The position numbers and the translations under genes are program-made. Shown piece after piece: positions 7,442 through 13,180 of a stretch of DNA of 13,180 nucleotides. The stretch is from positions 1 through 13,180 of the forward strand of contig JAGAYQ010000462.1 of the NCBI GenBank assembly GCA_017940445.1, in the 5' to 3' direction. Positions within the stretch are counted from its first letter, which is position 1. Each line of letters opens with the position of its first letter. The notes beneath the pieces are model-generated. The model was not told the origin of the DNA. It searched no databases and saw nothing but the letters and a program-made list of their open reading frames with translations. This DNA comes from Pyramidobacter sp. Its GTDB lineage: Bacteria; Synergistota; Synergistia; Synergistales; Dethiosulfovibrionaceae.

Positions 7442-7469
7442 ATTTTAGCAGATTTCTTTAGGTATACAA
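7442..7469 (-). promoter_or_regulatory. Possible internal promoter for nadK-recN
   Basis: On the minus strand TTGTAT (complement of 7464-7469) and TAAAAT (complement of 7442-7447) are 16 bp apart, in the only sizeable gap of the operon. The -10 matches consensus at five of six positions and the -35 at only three. Transcription would start near 7435, about 52 bases before the nadK ATG. It would allow nadK and recN to be expressed apart from the isoprenoid genes. A GCCGGC pair (7401-7406 and 7421-7426) also lies in this leader. Confidence 0.4.
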
Positions 7470-7492
7470 GACAGCTTCCGCAAATCGCGGCA

Positions 7493-8302
7493 TCAGTCAA
7501 GCGCCTCATGACTGTCTGCGACAAGACGGGCGACATCGATCTCCGCCGCCGGGGCTCCTTTGCGCAGATGAAGCAGGAATTCGATATTGCCCTTCGGCCC
7601 CTTGATGCCCGACCACGACGCCTCGATCACGCCCCACGGAGTCTGCTCAGCGATGAATTCGAGCAGTTCCTGAAGCACGCGCTCGTGCACCTGCGGATCA
7701 CGAACCACGCCGCCCTCGCCCACGTCGGTTCTTTCCGCCTCAAACTGCGGCTTGACGAGCACGACGGCCTCGGCCGAGGGAGAAGTCACAAGCGCCATCG
7801 GGCCCAGCAGCATCCGCAGCGAGATGAACGACGCGTCGCTGGCCGCGAAGTCAGGGACCGACGGAAACATTTCCGGCGTCAGGAGACGGGCATTCGTGCG
7901 CTCCATCACGATGACGCGCGGATCGCCGCGAAGGCTCCAGTCAAGCAGTCCATAGCCGACATCGACTGCATAGACGCGCGAAGCTCCATGCGTGAGCATC
8001 ACCTGAGTAAAGCCGCCTGTCGAGGCACCCACATCAAGACAGACACGCCCGGTCAGGTCGAGCGAAAAGCGTTCGACCGCCGTGAGCAGCTTGTGCGCAC
8101 CGCGGCTCACCCAACCGCCTGTACCGCCTTTCAGCGACACGGGCACGTCGTCACGGACCTGGGCCCCGGCGCTTTTTGCCGGCTGACCGCCGACAAGGAC
8201 GCGTCCTTCCATAATCAGCGCGGCCGCGCGGCGCACGTCTTCGGCAAGACCTTCATCGACAAGGCGCTCATCGAGGCGCCGTTTTGCGATCTTAGCGCTC
8301 AT
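7493..8302 (-). CDS. tlyA: TlyA-family rRNA (cytidine-2'-O)-methyltransferase
   Basis: TlyA-type enzymes add a 2'-O-methyl group to cytidines of ribosomal RNA, and many were first annotated as hemolysins. With the ATG at 8302-8300 the protein has 269 residues. Residues 8-65 form an S4-like RNA-binding domain (KRRLDERLVDEGLA). The rest is a SAM-dependent methyltransferase with the SAM loop LDVGASTGGF (89-98). K71 in SRGAHKL, D156 in SDASFISL, K184 in LVKPQFE and E241 in GNIEFLL match the K-D-K-E tetrad of this fold. The gene overlaps the dxs stop by 11 bases. An in-frame TTG at 8311 is only 3 bases from AAAGGA, too close, while the ATG is 12 bases away, so the start is not fully certain. Whether it methylates 23S only or both subunits cannot be told from the sequence. 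Confidence 0.94.
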   Translation of the reverse strand: MSAKIAKRRLDERLVDEGLAEDVRRAAALIMEGRVLVGGQPAKSAGAQVRDDVPVSLKGGTGGWVSRGAHKLLTAVERFSLDLTGRVCLDVGASTGGFTQVMLTHGASRVYAVDVGYGLLDWSLRGDPRVIVMERTNARLLTPEMFPSVPDFAASDASFISLRMLLGPMALVTSPSAEAVVLVKPQFEAERTDVGEGGVVRDPQVHERVLQELLEFIAEQTPWGVIEASWSGIKGPKGNIEFLLHLRKGAPAAEIDVARLVADSHEALD

Positions 8303-10124
8303 GCAGCTCAAGGATCCTTTCTGCAGTCAGGCCGCAGCGGCATCTCTGCTGAGCCTGCGTGCCGGGAGCGATGAACGCCGCTTCCACGGCCGCAGTGCGG
8401 ACAACGCAGCCGATTTTATTCTCCATGCACCATGCAGCCAGCCGCTCGCCAAGTCCGCCGCGACGATAGGCTTCTTCCACAGCGACGATCTGTTCCGCGC
8501 CTCGCAGCAGATCGGGAAGATCGTCTGGCAGCGGCGACAGCCGATTCAGAAGCAGCAGATCGGGAGTCTCTGCGCCTCGGCTCTGTGCCAGGCGGAACGC
8601 TTCGAGCGCGGTCACACACGCCGCGCCATAGGAAACGACAAGCCACGAGCTGCCGCTGCCGCACCTGACACGCTGCGCGTTCCGCTCCGCGTGAGCGGGA
8701 AGCTCCAGGGCCGGCACACTGCCCCGCGGATAGCGGATCAGCGCCGGGCCGTTATGAGAAGCGGCACAGGCAAAAGCATCGTGCAGCGAAGCGGCGTCAA
8801 ACGGTGACCAGACGTCAAGCCCCGGAATCGTTCCCGCCCAGTTAGCGTCGAACAGCCCCTGATGCGTCTCGCCGTCGTCGCCGACCAGCCCGGCTCGGTC
8901 GACGGCGAGGATGACGGGCAGTTTTTGCAGGCACACGTCATGCACAAGCTGATCGACAGCCCGCTGCAAAAACGTCGAATAGATGCAGGCGACCGGTTTC
9001 ATGCCGCCTGCTGCCAGGCCGGCGGCAAACGTGATCATGTGCTCTTCGGCGATGCCGACATCGAAAAATCGCTTCGGGAAACGCCTGCGGAAACTGCACA
9101 ATCCCGAGCCGTCAGCCATCGCCGGCGTCAGCGCAACGACGCGAGGATCGTCCTGCGCCATGCGCTCAATGCACTCAGCAGCTGCCGCGCTCCACGACTG
9201 CGCCTTCGGCGTCTTGCGCGCGCCGCTTCTGGGCACGCCGTGATAGGCAACGGGATCGTTCTCTGCTGGAGCATACCCCTTGCCTTTTTTCGTGACGACG
9301 TGGATGAGCAGCGGACCGTCGTAATTCTTCGCCAGCTGGAGCACGCGTTCGAGTTCGGCTTCGTCATGGCCGTCAAACGGCCCCCAGTAGGTGAGCCCCA
9401 TCTCCACAAACAGATTGCCTCGCAGGATCGTCTTCTTGACCGCGTTCTTGCAGGACTGAAGCCAGTGATACACGCGGTCGCTGCGGAAGACGCGGCGGCA
9501 GACCGTTTTGACAGCACTCTTGGCGCCCTGATACAGCGATGAGGTGGAAAGGCGGGCCAGATGCAAAGCCATGCCGCCCACGCGAGGGCTGATAGACATG
9601 GCATTATCGTTGAGGATGAAGATGACCGGAGCGTCGAGAGAACCTGCATGGTTCAGCGCTTCGAATGCTTCTCCGTTGATCAGCGCGCCGTCGCCGATGA
9701 CAGCAACAACGTGATGATTTTCTCCGCGCAGATCGCGCGCCACGGCAAAGCCAAGCGCCGCCGATAGAGACGTGCTGCTGTGACCGGCGCCAAAATGATC
9801 GAAGGGACTTTCATCGCGGCGGGGAAAGCCGTTGACGCCGCCTTCGCTTCTCAGCGTATCGAAACGTTCGTTTCGTCCGGTGAGGATCTTCCAGGCATAC
9901 GCCTGATGTCCGACGTCGAAGACGATGCGGTCGCACAAGGGATCGAACACGCGCAGCAACGCCGTGATCAGCTCCACAGCCCCAAGCGACGAAGCCATAT
10001 GGCCACCGTTTTTCAGCGTTACCTCGACGATTCGCGACCGGACTTCGCCGCACAGCTCCGGTATATCCGACGCGGGCAGCGCCCTGACATCCTCTGGCCC
10101 TTTGATGCGCTCCAGAAGAGCCAT
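8292..10124 (-). CDS. dxs: 1-deoxy-D-xylulose-5-phosphate synthase
   Basis: DXS condenses pyruvate and glyceraldehyde 3-phosphate to DXP with thiamine diphosphate, the first step of the MEP isoprenoid pathway. The 610 residues are close to the usual 620. Visible landmarks are GHMASSLGAVELI with H42, DVGHQAYAWKILTGR with H73, DHFGAGHSSTS (109-119), the thiamine-binding GDGALINGEAFEALNHAG starting at 144 and ending in NDN (172-174), GPFDGHD (248-254), and FDVGIAEEHM with the catalytic E360. The start is the ATG at 10124-10122, one base after the ispA stop (TGACATG), with AGGA ten bases upstream. The longer open frame upstream lies inside ispA and is rejected. The gene is followed by tlyA with an 11-bp overlap. 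Placed directly after a prenyl synthase, it couples precursor entry and chain elongation. Confidence 0.97.
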   Translation of the reverse strand: MALLERIKGPEDVRALPASDIPELCGEVRSRIVEVTLKNGGHMASSLGAVELITALLRVFDPLCDRIVFDVGHQAYAWKILTGRNERFDTLRSEGGVNGFPRRDESPFDHFGAGHSSTSLSAALGFAVARDLRGENHHVVAVIGDGALINGEAFEALNHAGSLDAPVIFILNDNAMSISPRVGGMALHLARLSTSSLYQGAKSAVKTVCRRVFRSDRVYHWLQSCKNAVKKTILRGNLFVEMGLTYWGPFDGHDEAELERVLQLAKNYDGPLLIHVVTKKGKGYAPAENDPVAYHGVPRSGARKTPKAQSWSAAAAECIERMAQDDPRVVALTPAMADGSGLCSFRRRFPKRFFDVGIAEEHMITFAAGLAAGGMKPVACIYSTFLQRAVDQLVHDVCLQKLPVILAVDRAGLVGDDGETHQGLFDANWAGTIPGLDVWSPFDAASLHDAFACAASHNGPALIRYPRGSVPALELPAHAERNAQRVRCGSGSSWLVVSYGAACVTALEAFRLAQSRGAETPDLLLLNRLSPLPDDLPDLLRGAEQIVAVEEAYRRGGLGERLAAWCMENKIGCVVRTAAVEAAFIAPGTQAQQRCRCGLTAERILELHER

Positions 10125-10125
10125 G

Positions 10126-11019
10126 TCAGCGCGTCCTGTTTTCAAGGTACAGCGCCAGCTCCCGGAGGAATTCTGCCTTCCCTCCGAAGATGTCAAGCTG
10201 AGAAACAGCCGTCTGGGTCAGCTCATGCAGCAGTTTTCTCGCGCCATCAAGACCGTGGACGAGGACAAAGGTGCGCTTGTCCTGCTCCGCGTCTTTGCCA
10301 AGCGTCTTGCCCATCTCCGCCTGAGTGCCGACAACGTCGAGGATATCGTCTGCCACCTGGAAGGCGATGCCGACACAGCGGCCGTACTCCATCAGACGCT
10401 CCAGCTCCTCACCGGCGGCCCCCGCAAGGATCGCCCCCGAGCAGAGCGCGGCACGGATGAGCACCATCGTCTTCATTGAGGCGATGTCTGTCACGAATGT
10501 TTCGCGATCCTCGCGGCTGGCTTCGTCGGTATCGAGCACCTGACCGCCGCAGATCCCCGACGGTCCGAGGGCCTGCGAAAACAGGTTCACCGCATCAAGA
10601 GCCCGTTTGGGATCGGTCCCGTTTTGCAGCAGCCCCCCAAGCGCCGTTTCAAACGCGTAGAGGAAGAGGGCATCACCAGCCAGCAGCGCCAGCGTCTCGC
10701 CGTAAACGACATGATTCGTCGGCTTGCCGCGGCGCAGCGTGTCGTTGTCCATGCAGGGAAGATCGTCATGAATGAGTGAGGCCGTATGCACCATCTCGAA
10801 CGCCAGTGCCATCGGCAGCACGCTGGAGCGGTCGGCGCCGAACAGTTCAGCTCCGGCCATGCAGAGCACGGGACGCAGTCGTTTTCCCCCCGCAAGAAGG
10901 GAATAATCCATTGCTTCGCGCAAACGTGCGGGGATGCAGGCATCCTGCGACGAGCAGAAACGCTCCAGTTCGCCCTCAAAATACGATGCCCGGCTTTTCA
11001 GTTCTTCGCGCAGTTCCAT
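10126..11019 (-). CDS. ispA: Short-chain trans-prenyl diphosphate synthase (farnesyl or geranylgeranyl)
   Basis: This enzyme joins isopentenyl diphosphate units to an allylic diphosphate, giving C15 or C20 chains for quinones, carriers and cell wall lipids. The 297 residues show GKRLRP (45-50), the first aspartate-rich motif DDLPCMD (85-91) with the bacterial two-residue insertion, CGGQVLD (157-163) and the second motif DDILD (224-228). The fifth residue before the first motif is A80. In bacterial FPP synthases it is usually Tyr, and loss of that ring is known to allow longer products. The surrounding HTASLIHDDLPCMDND also resembles GGPP synthases, so the product may be C20. The usual KTG is KTM (183-185). 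The ATG at 11019 follows the xseB stop directly (TAAATG), with AAGGAGG eight bases upstream. The family is certain, and the symbol reflects position in the cluster rather than proven product length. Confidence 0.93.
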   Translation of the reverse strand: MELREELKSRASYFEGELERFCSSQDACIPARLREAMDYSLLAGGKRLRPVLCMAGAELFGADRSSVLPMALAFEMVHTASLIHDDLPCMDNDTLRRGKPTNHVVYGETLALLAGDALFLYAFETALGGLLQNGTDPKRALDAVNLFSQALGPSGICGGQVLDTDEASREDRETFVTDIASMKTMVLIRAALCSGAILAGAAGEELERLMEYGRCVGIAFQVADDILDVVGTQAEMGKTLGKDAEQDKRTFVLVHGLDGARKLLHELTQTAVSQLDIFGGKAEFLRELALYLENRTR

Positions 11020-11232
11020 TTAGGCGTCCTCCTTCGGCTCAAAATCACTCAGCGTGCCGTCGTCTTCCAGCTTTTTGATCGTTCCTTCAGCTTTCGTCAA
11101 AAAGTCGCGGCATTCGGCGACGATCTTCTGCCCTTCCTGATACAGCTCAAGCACCTTTTCCAGCGGCAGAACGTTCCGCTCCATGCTGCCGAGGATCTCC
11201 TCAAGACGGGCGATCTTTTGCGAATACTCCAT
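11020..11232 (-). CDS. xseB: Exodeoxyribonuclease VII small subunit
   Basis: XseB is the small partner of XseA in exonuclease VII, which degrades single-stranded DNA. The 70-residue protein has the typical length and helical pattern, with LEEILGSMERNVLPLEKVLELYQEGQKIV (residues 10-38) matching the family helical hairpin and an acidic tail. The ATG at 11232 has a weak context: GGAAAAG directly before it and GGAG ten bases upstream. Its stop codon touches the ispA start with no gap. The catalytic subunit gene xseA, usually just upstream, is absent. rpmB occupies that side on the opposite strand, so xseA must be elsewhere in the genome. xseB is the first gene of the six-gene operon and carries its promoter. 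Confidence 0.93.
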   Translation of the reverse strand: MEYSQKIARLEEILGSMERNVLPLEKVLELYQEGQKIVAECRDFLTKAEGTIKKLEDDGTLSDFEPKEDA

Positions 11233-11253
11233 TCTTTTCCAGCTCCAATCAAG

Positions 11254-11272
11254 GCTCTCATGGATCGAGAGC
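11254..11272 (-). other. Hairpin in the xseB operon leader
   Basis: GCTCTC and GAGAGC (11254-11259 with 11267-11272) form a 6-bp perfect stem with a 7-nt loop in the roughly 78-nt leader, about 22 bases before the xseB ATG. No T-run follows on the minus strand, so it is not an attenuator of the usual type. On the plus strand it is followed by TTTTCTT, but no plus-strand transcript reaches it. Confidence 0.35.
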
Positions 11273-11311
11273 TTTTCTTATTAAAAAATTTCGTGGATTC
11301 TCCAAAACCAT

Positions 11312-11341
11312 TTGCCATTATACCGGTTTGTGTGTTAGAAT
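11312..11341 (+). promoter_or_regulatory. rpmB promoter
   Basis: TTGCCA (11312-11317, five of six) and TAGAAT (11336-11341, five of six) are 18 bp apart, and the -10 has a TGT extension. The predicted start is near 11348, giving a 37-nt leader with AAAGGAGG before the ATG. It overlaps the opposing xseB promoter almost completely. Confidence 0.7.
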
Positions 11342-11345
11342 TCAC
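11317..11345 (-). promoter_or_regulatory. Promoter of the xseB-ispA-dxs-tlyA-nadK-recN operon
   Basis: On the minus strand a perfect TATAAT (complement of 11317-11322) has GTGAAT (complement of 11340-11345, three of six) 17 bp upstream. The predicted start is near 11310. Its -10 lies at the -35 end of the rpmB promoter and its -35 on the rpmB -10, so polymerase can occupy only one of the two at a time. Confidence 0.62.
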
Positions 11346-11384
11346 TGGTTGTTATTGAACACTACACAAAGGAGGCTGCTTTAC

Positions 11385-11579
11385 ATGTCCCAGGTATGTG
11401 ACTGCTGTGGCCGCGGGCCCGCTACGGGTAACCTGATCAGCCACTCGCACCGCAGAACCCGCCGTCGCTGGAAGCTGAATCTGTTCTCCGTCCGCGTCGA
11501 CCTTGGCTGCGGCGAGGCGAAGAGAATGCGCATCTGCTCCCGTTGCCTTCGTTCCGGAAAAGTCAAGAGAGCGATCTAA
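11385..11579 (+). CDS. rpmB: 50S ribosomal protein L28 (zinc-ribbon type)
   Basis: L28 is a small protein of the large ribosomal subunit. The 64 residues match the family: GRGPATGNLISHSHRRTRRRWKLNL (9-33) is the conserved core, followed by VRV and the C-terminal RICSRCLRSGKVKRAI. Four cysteines, C5 and C8 plus C51 and C54, form two CxxC pairs expected to bind zinc. The ATG at 11385 is preceded by AAAGGAGG nine bases away. An open frame extends 19 codons upstream but crosses the promoter and is not coding. The gene stands alone, divergent from xseB and convergent with ftsK, with its own promoter and terminator. Cysteine-free L28 copies can replace this type under zinc limitation in some bacteria. 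Whether a second copy exists here is unknown. Confidence 0.97.
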   Translation: MSQVCDCCGRGPATGNLISHSHRRTRRRWKLNLFSVRVDLGCGEAKRMRICSRCLRSGKVKRAI

Positions 11580-11640
11580 TTCCGTAAGCCTTTACAGGAC
11601 AGCCGCTCTTTGTGCTGAGAACTTATTTTCGGCCACGACT

Positions 11641-11686
11641 TCCGGTACGCCGGACCGATCCGAGACCCGCAAGGGTCTCTTTTTTT
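11641..11686 (+). terminator. rpmB terminator with GCAA loop, preceded by a small hairpin
   Basis: GAGACCC (11662-11668) and GGGTCTC (11673-11679) form a 7-bp stem capped by the GNRA-type loop GCAA and followed by seven T residues (11680-11686). Eight bases upstream a second hairpin, TCCGG-TACG-CCGGA (11641-11654), stands in the rpmB 3' untranslated region. The terminator itself is clear. The role of the first hairpin is unknown. Confidence 0.92.
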
Positions 11687-11710
11687 ATACCCAGAAATCG
11701 AAGTTTTTTA

Positions 11711-11752
11711 AAAAACGGTGAAGGAAGCTAAAACGCTTCCGTCACCGTTTTT
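11711..11752. terminator. Bidirectional terminator between rpmB and ftsK
   Basis: The arms 11711-11728 and 11735-11752 pair with one mismatch around the loop TAAAAC. The core is AACGGTGA with TCACCGTT and GGAAGC with GCTTCC. T-runs follow on both strands. It lies 18 bp after the ftsK stop and serves mainly as the ftsK terminator, with a backup role for rpmB. The remaining sequence between rpmB and ftsK holds nothing else I can recognise. Confidence 0.85.
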
Positions 11753-11770
11753 CTTTTTGTCCGAGCTCGG

Positions 11771-13180
11771 TCAGCCGCGCTGCTGATCGAGGATCTCCAG
11801 CGCTTCCGCCTCATCAACAAGGATCTCGCGGGGCTTGGCTCCGTTCTGGGGACCGACGATGCCCATCGCTTCCATCGTATCGATCATGCGGGCCGCGCGT
11901 GTAAAGCCGATGCGCATCTGCCGCTGCAAGCCGCTCGACGAAGCGACGCCTGTGCCGAGAACGATCTTGATCGCCTCTTCCAGGCGGCTGTCCTCAAGGA
12001 ATTCAGACGACTTGCCGCCGCCCGATTCGTCGCCCTGCTCGTCGAGATCGACGTATTCAGGATCACCGAATGTGCTGCGCAGATACTCAACGACGCGGAT
12101 GTTGGTCTGCTCGTCCATGAACGGCGACTGGATGCGCATAGGATGCGGGCTGCGTGTGCTGACGAAGAGCATATCGCCCTTGCCGAGCAGGTTTTGCGCG
12201 CCGCTCACGTCAATGATCGTCCGCGAGTCAGCCACCGAGGGCAGCGAGAACGACACTCGGGCCGGGATGTTGGCCTTGATCGTGCCGGTGAGCACGTTGA
12301 CGGAAGGCCGCTGTGTCGCCAGCATCAGATGGATGCCGACAGCGCGAGCCATCTGCGCCAGGCGCATGATGTACTCCTCCACTTCCTTCTGCGCGGTCAT
12401 CATCAGGTCGGCAAGCTCATCAACGATGATCACGATATGCGGCATGCGGTCCTTGGGCAGAACTTTCTCGTTGTACGAGGCCAGGCTGCGGACTTTCGCC
12501 AGCGAGCAGGCATCGTAGCGGCGTTCCATCTCGCGAACGGCCCAGGCCAGCGCGTGAACAGCCGCCGTGGGCGTGACGATAGGCTTGGCAAGGATATGCG
12601 GCAGTGACTCGTAAATTCCCATCTCGACGCGCTTGGGATCGACCATGATGAATCGCAGCTGCTCGGGAGTGTTGTGATAGCACATCGCAACGATGCAGTT
12701 GTTGACAAAGATACTCTTGCCCGACCCTGTTGTTCCCGCGATGAGCAGATGCGGAAGCTCTTCGAGGCCGCTGATGAGGATACGGCCGTCAACGGTCTGC
12801 CCCAGCGGCAACGGCAGATTCAGCTTAGTACGCTGAAACACTTCGCTTTCGAGGATCTGGCGCAGCGGCACAGCACGGCGGTTGACGTTTGGCAACTCGA
12901 TACCGATGTATGACGTGCCCGGGATCGGTGCTTCCACGCGGATCGAGGGCACTCCGAGGGCAACAGCAATGTCGTTGCCGAGGGCCGAGACTTTGCTCAC
13001 CTTGATGCCTGGAGCGAGCTGGATCTGATACTGAACGACGGTTGGACCGATGATCGTGCGCTTCAGCTCCGCAGAGACGCCGAAGTTAGCCAGCGACTCG
13101 ATCACAGCCCGTCCGTTCTCCTGAGCCTGTACGTCATCGACGGCCTCGCGGATGTCTTTGTGAGGCCCAAGCAGATCAAG
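11771..13180 (-). CDS. ftsK: DNA translocase FtsK/SpoIIIE, C-terminal part (cut by right edge)
   Basis: FtsK/SpoIIIE is a membrane-anchored motor that pumps chromosomal DNA through the division septum. The visible 469 residues are the C-terminal motor. The start, membrane segments and linker lie beyond the right edge. The alpha domain appears as FGVSAELKRTIIGPTVVQYQ through IRVEAPIPG, followed by the RecA-like beta domain with Walker A GTTGSGKS (visible residues 149-156) and Walker B HIVIIVDELADL. LATQRPSVNVLTG is also typical. A short acidic, glycine-rich linker leads to the gamma winged helix (SSGLQRQMRIGFTRAARMIDTMEAMGIVGP), which reads polar chromosome sequences. The reading frame is open to the window edge, and the internal GTG at 13105 is not the start. 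The TGA at 11771 is followed by a bidirectional terminator. Whether this copy serves division or sporulation cannot be decided from this fragment. Confidence 0.97.
   Translation of the reverse strand, partial: LDLLGPHKDIREAVDDVQAQENGRAVIESLANFGVSAELKRTIIGPTVVQYQIQLAPGIKVSKVSALGNDIAVALGVPSIRVEAPIPGTSYIGIELPNVNRRAVPLRQILESEVFQRTKLNLPLPLGQTVDGRILISGLEELPHLLIAGTTGSGKSIFVNNCIVAMCYHNTPEQLRFIMVDPKRVEMGIYESLPHILAKPIVTPTAAVHALAWAVREMERRYDACSLAKVRSLASYNEKVLPKDRMPHIVIIVDELADLMMTAQKEVEEYIMRLAQMARAVGIHLMLATQRPSVNVLTGTIKANIPARVSFSLPSVADSRTIIDVSGAQNLLGKGDMLFVSTRSPHPMRIQSPFMDEQTNIRVVEYLRSTFGDPEYVDLDEQGDESGGGKSSEFLEDSRLEEAIKIVLGTGVASSSGLQRQMRIGFTRAARMIDTMEAMGIVGPQNGAKPREILVDEAEALEILDQQRG

Noticed and set aside
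7384..7536. A 51-codon N-terminal extension of nadK.
   Set aside because: It overlaps the end of tlyA and crosses the candidate promoter, and the ATG at 7383 has a good GGAGG and the normal family N-terminus.
8303..8311. A TTG start for tlyA giving three more residues.
   Set aside because: The possible Shine-Dalgarno AAAGGA is only 3 bases away and the family normally begins near the later ATG. It cannot be fully excluded.
10125..10196. A longer N-terminus for dxs.
   Set aside because: It lies wholly inside the 3' end of ispA, while the ATG at 10124 gives the usual DXS start and tight spacing to the ispA stop.
11254..11280. A plus-strand intrinsic terminator, GCTCTC hairpin followed by TTTTCTT.
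   Set aside because: No plus-strand gene lies upstream to be terminated, and the hairpin is more relevant to the minus-strand leader.
11328..11384. A 19-codon upstream extension of rpmB.
   Set aside because: It runs through the predicted -10 element, and the ATG at 11385 has AAAGGAGG and the normal L28 N-terminus.
1..13180. A mobile element, defence island, CRISPR array or novel multi-gene system.
   Set aside because: Every substantial open frame with coding character belongs to a known housekeeping family or to the GntR regulator, and no array of direct repeats, transposase or integrase was seen.

Overview
The window is an ordinary bacterial chromosomal segment: GC-rich, tightly packed and made almost entirely of housekeeping genes. 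Ten of its twelve genes are on the minus strand. The order xseB-ispA-dxs-tlyA-nadK-recN is a cluster shared by many Gram-positive and related bacteria. Together with rpsO-pnp, a zinc-ribbon L28 and the GC-rich codon use, it suggests an anaerobe of Synergistota type or a GC-rich Firmicutes relative. That taxonomic guess is an inference. I see no insertion sequence, prophage, CRISPR array, tRNA or rRNA.

Left block, read on the minus strand from about 3860 down to 1: rpsO (S15) has a strong promoter, a structured leader and its own terminator. It is followed by pnp (polynucleotide phosphorylase), dut (dUTPase) and the 5' part of thrS (threonyl-tRNA synthetase), which runs off the left edge. pnp, dut and thrS have short gaps and are probably co-transcribed. 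A 300-bp divergent intergenic region (3716-4015) then separates rpsO from a lone plus-strand GntR/FCD-family regulator (4016-4693).

Middle block: the regulator converges on the 3' end of a six-gene minus-strand operon. The two are separated by a simple terminator and by a 22-bp perfect inverted repeat that works as a bidirectional terminator. Read from its promoter, the operon is xseB (exonuclease VII small subunit), ispA (prenyl diphosphate synthase), dxs (DXP synthase), tlyA (rRNA 2'-O-methyltransferase), nadK (NAD kinase) and recN (DNA repair ATPase). Starts and stops touch or overlap at four of the five junctions. Only tlyA-nadK has a real gap (109 bp), and it contains a possible internal promoter. 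The genes join isoprenoid precursor synthesis (dxs, ispA), DNA repair (xseB, recN), NADP supply and rRNA modification.

Right block: rpmB (L28) diverges from xseB. Its promoter overlaps the xseB promoter face to face. A GCAA-loop terminator and then a second, bidirectional hairpin separate rpmB from the convergent ftsK/spoIIIE translocase, which runs off the right edge.

I found no undescribed multi-gene system. The points most worth a second look are the chain-length residue of the prenyl synthase (it looks like a C20 rather than a C15 enzyme), the overlapping divergent promoters at 11312-11345 and the rpsO leader RNA.
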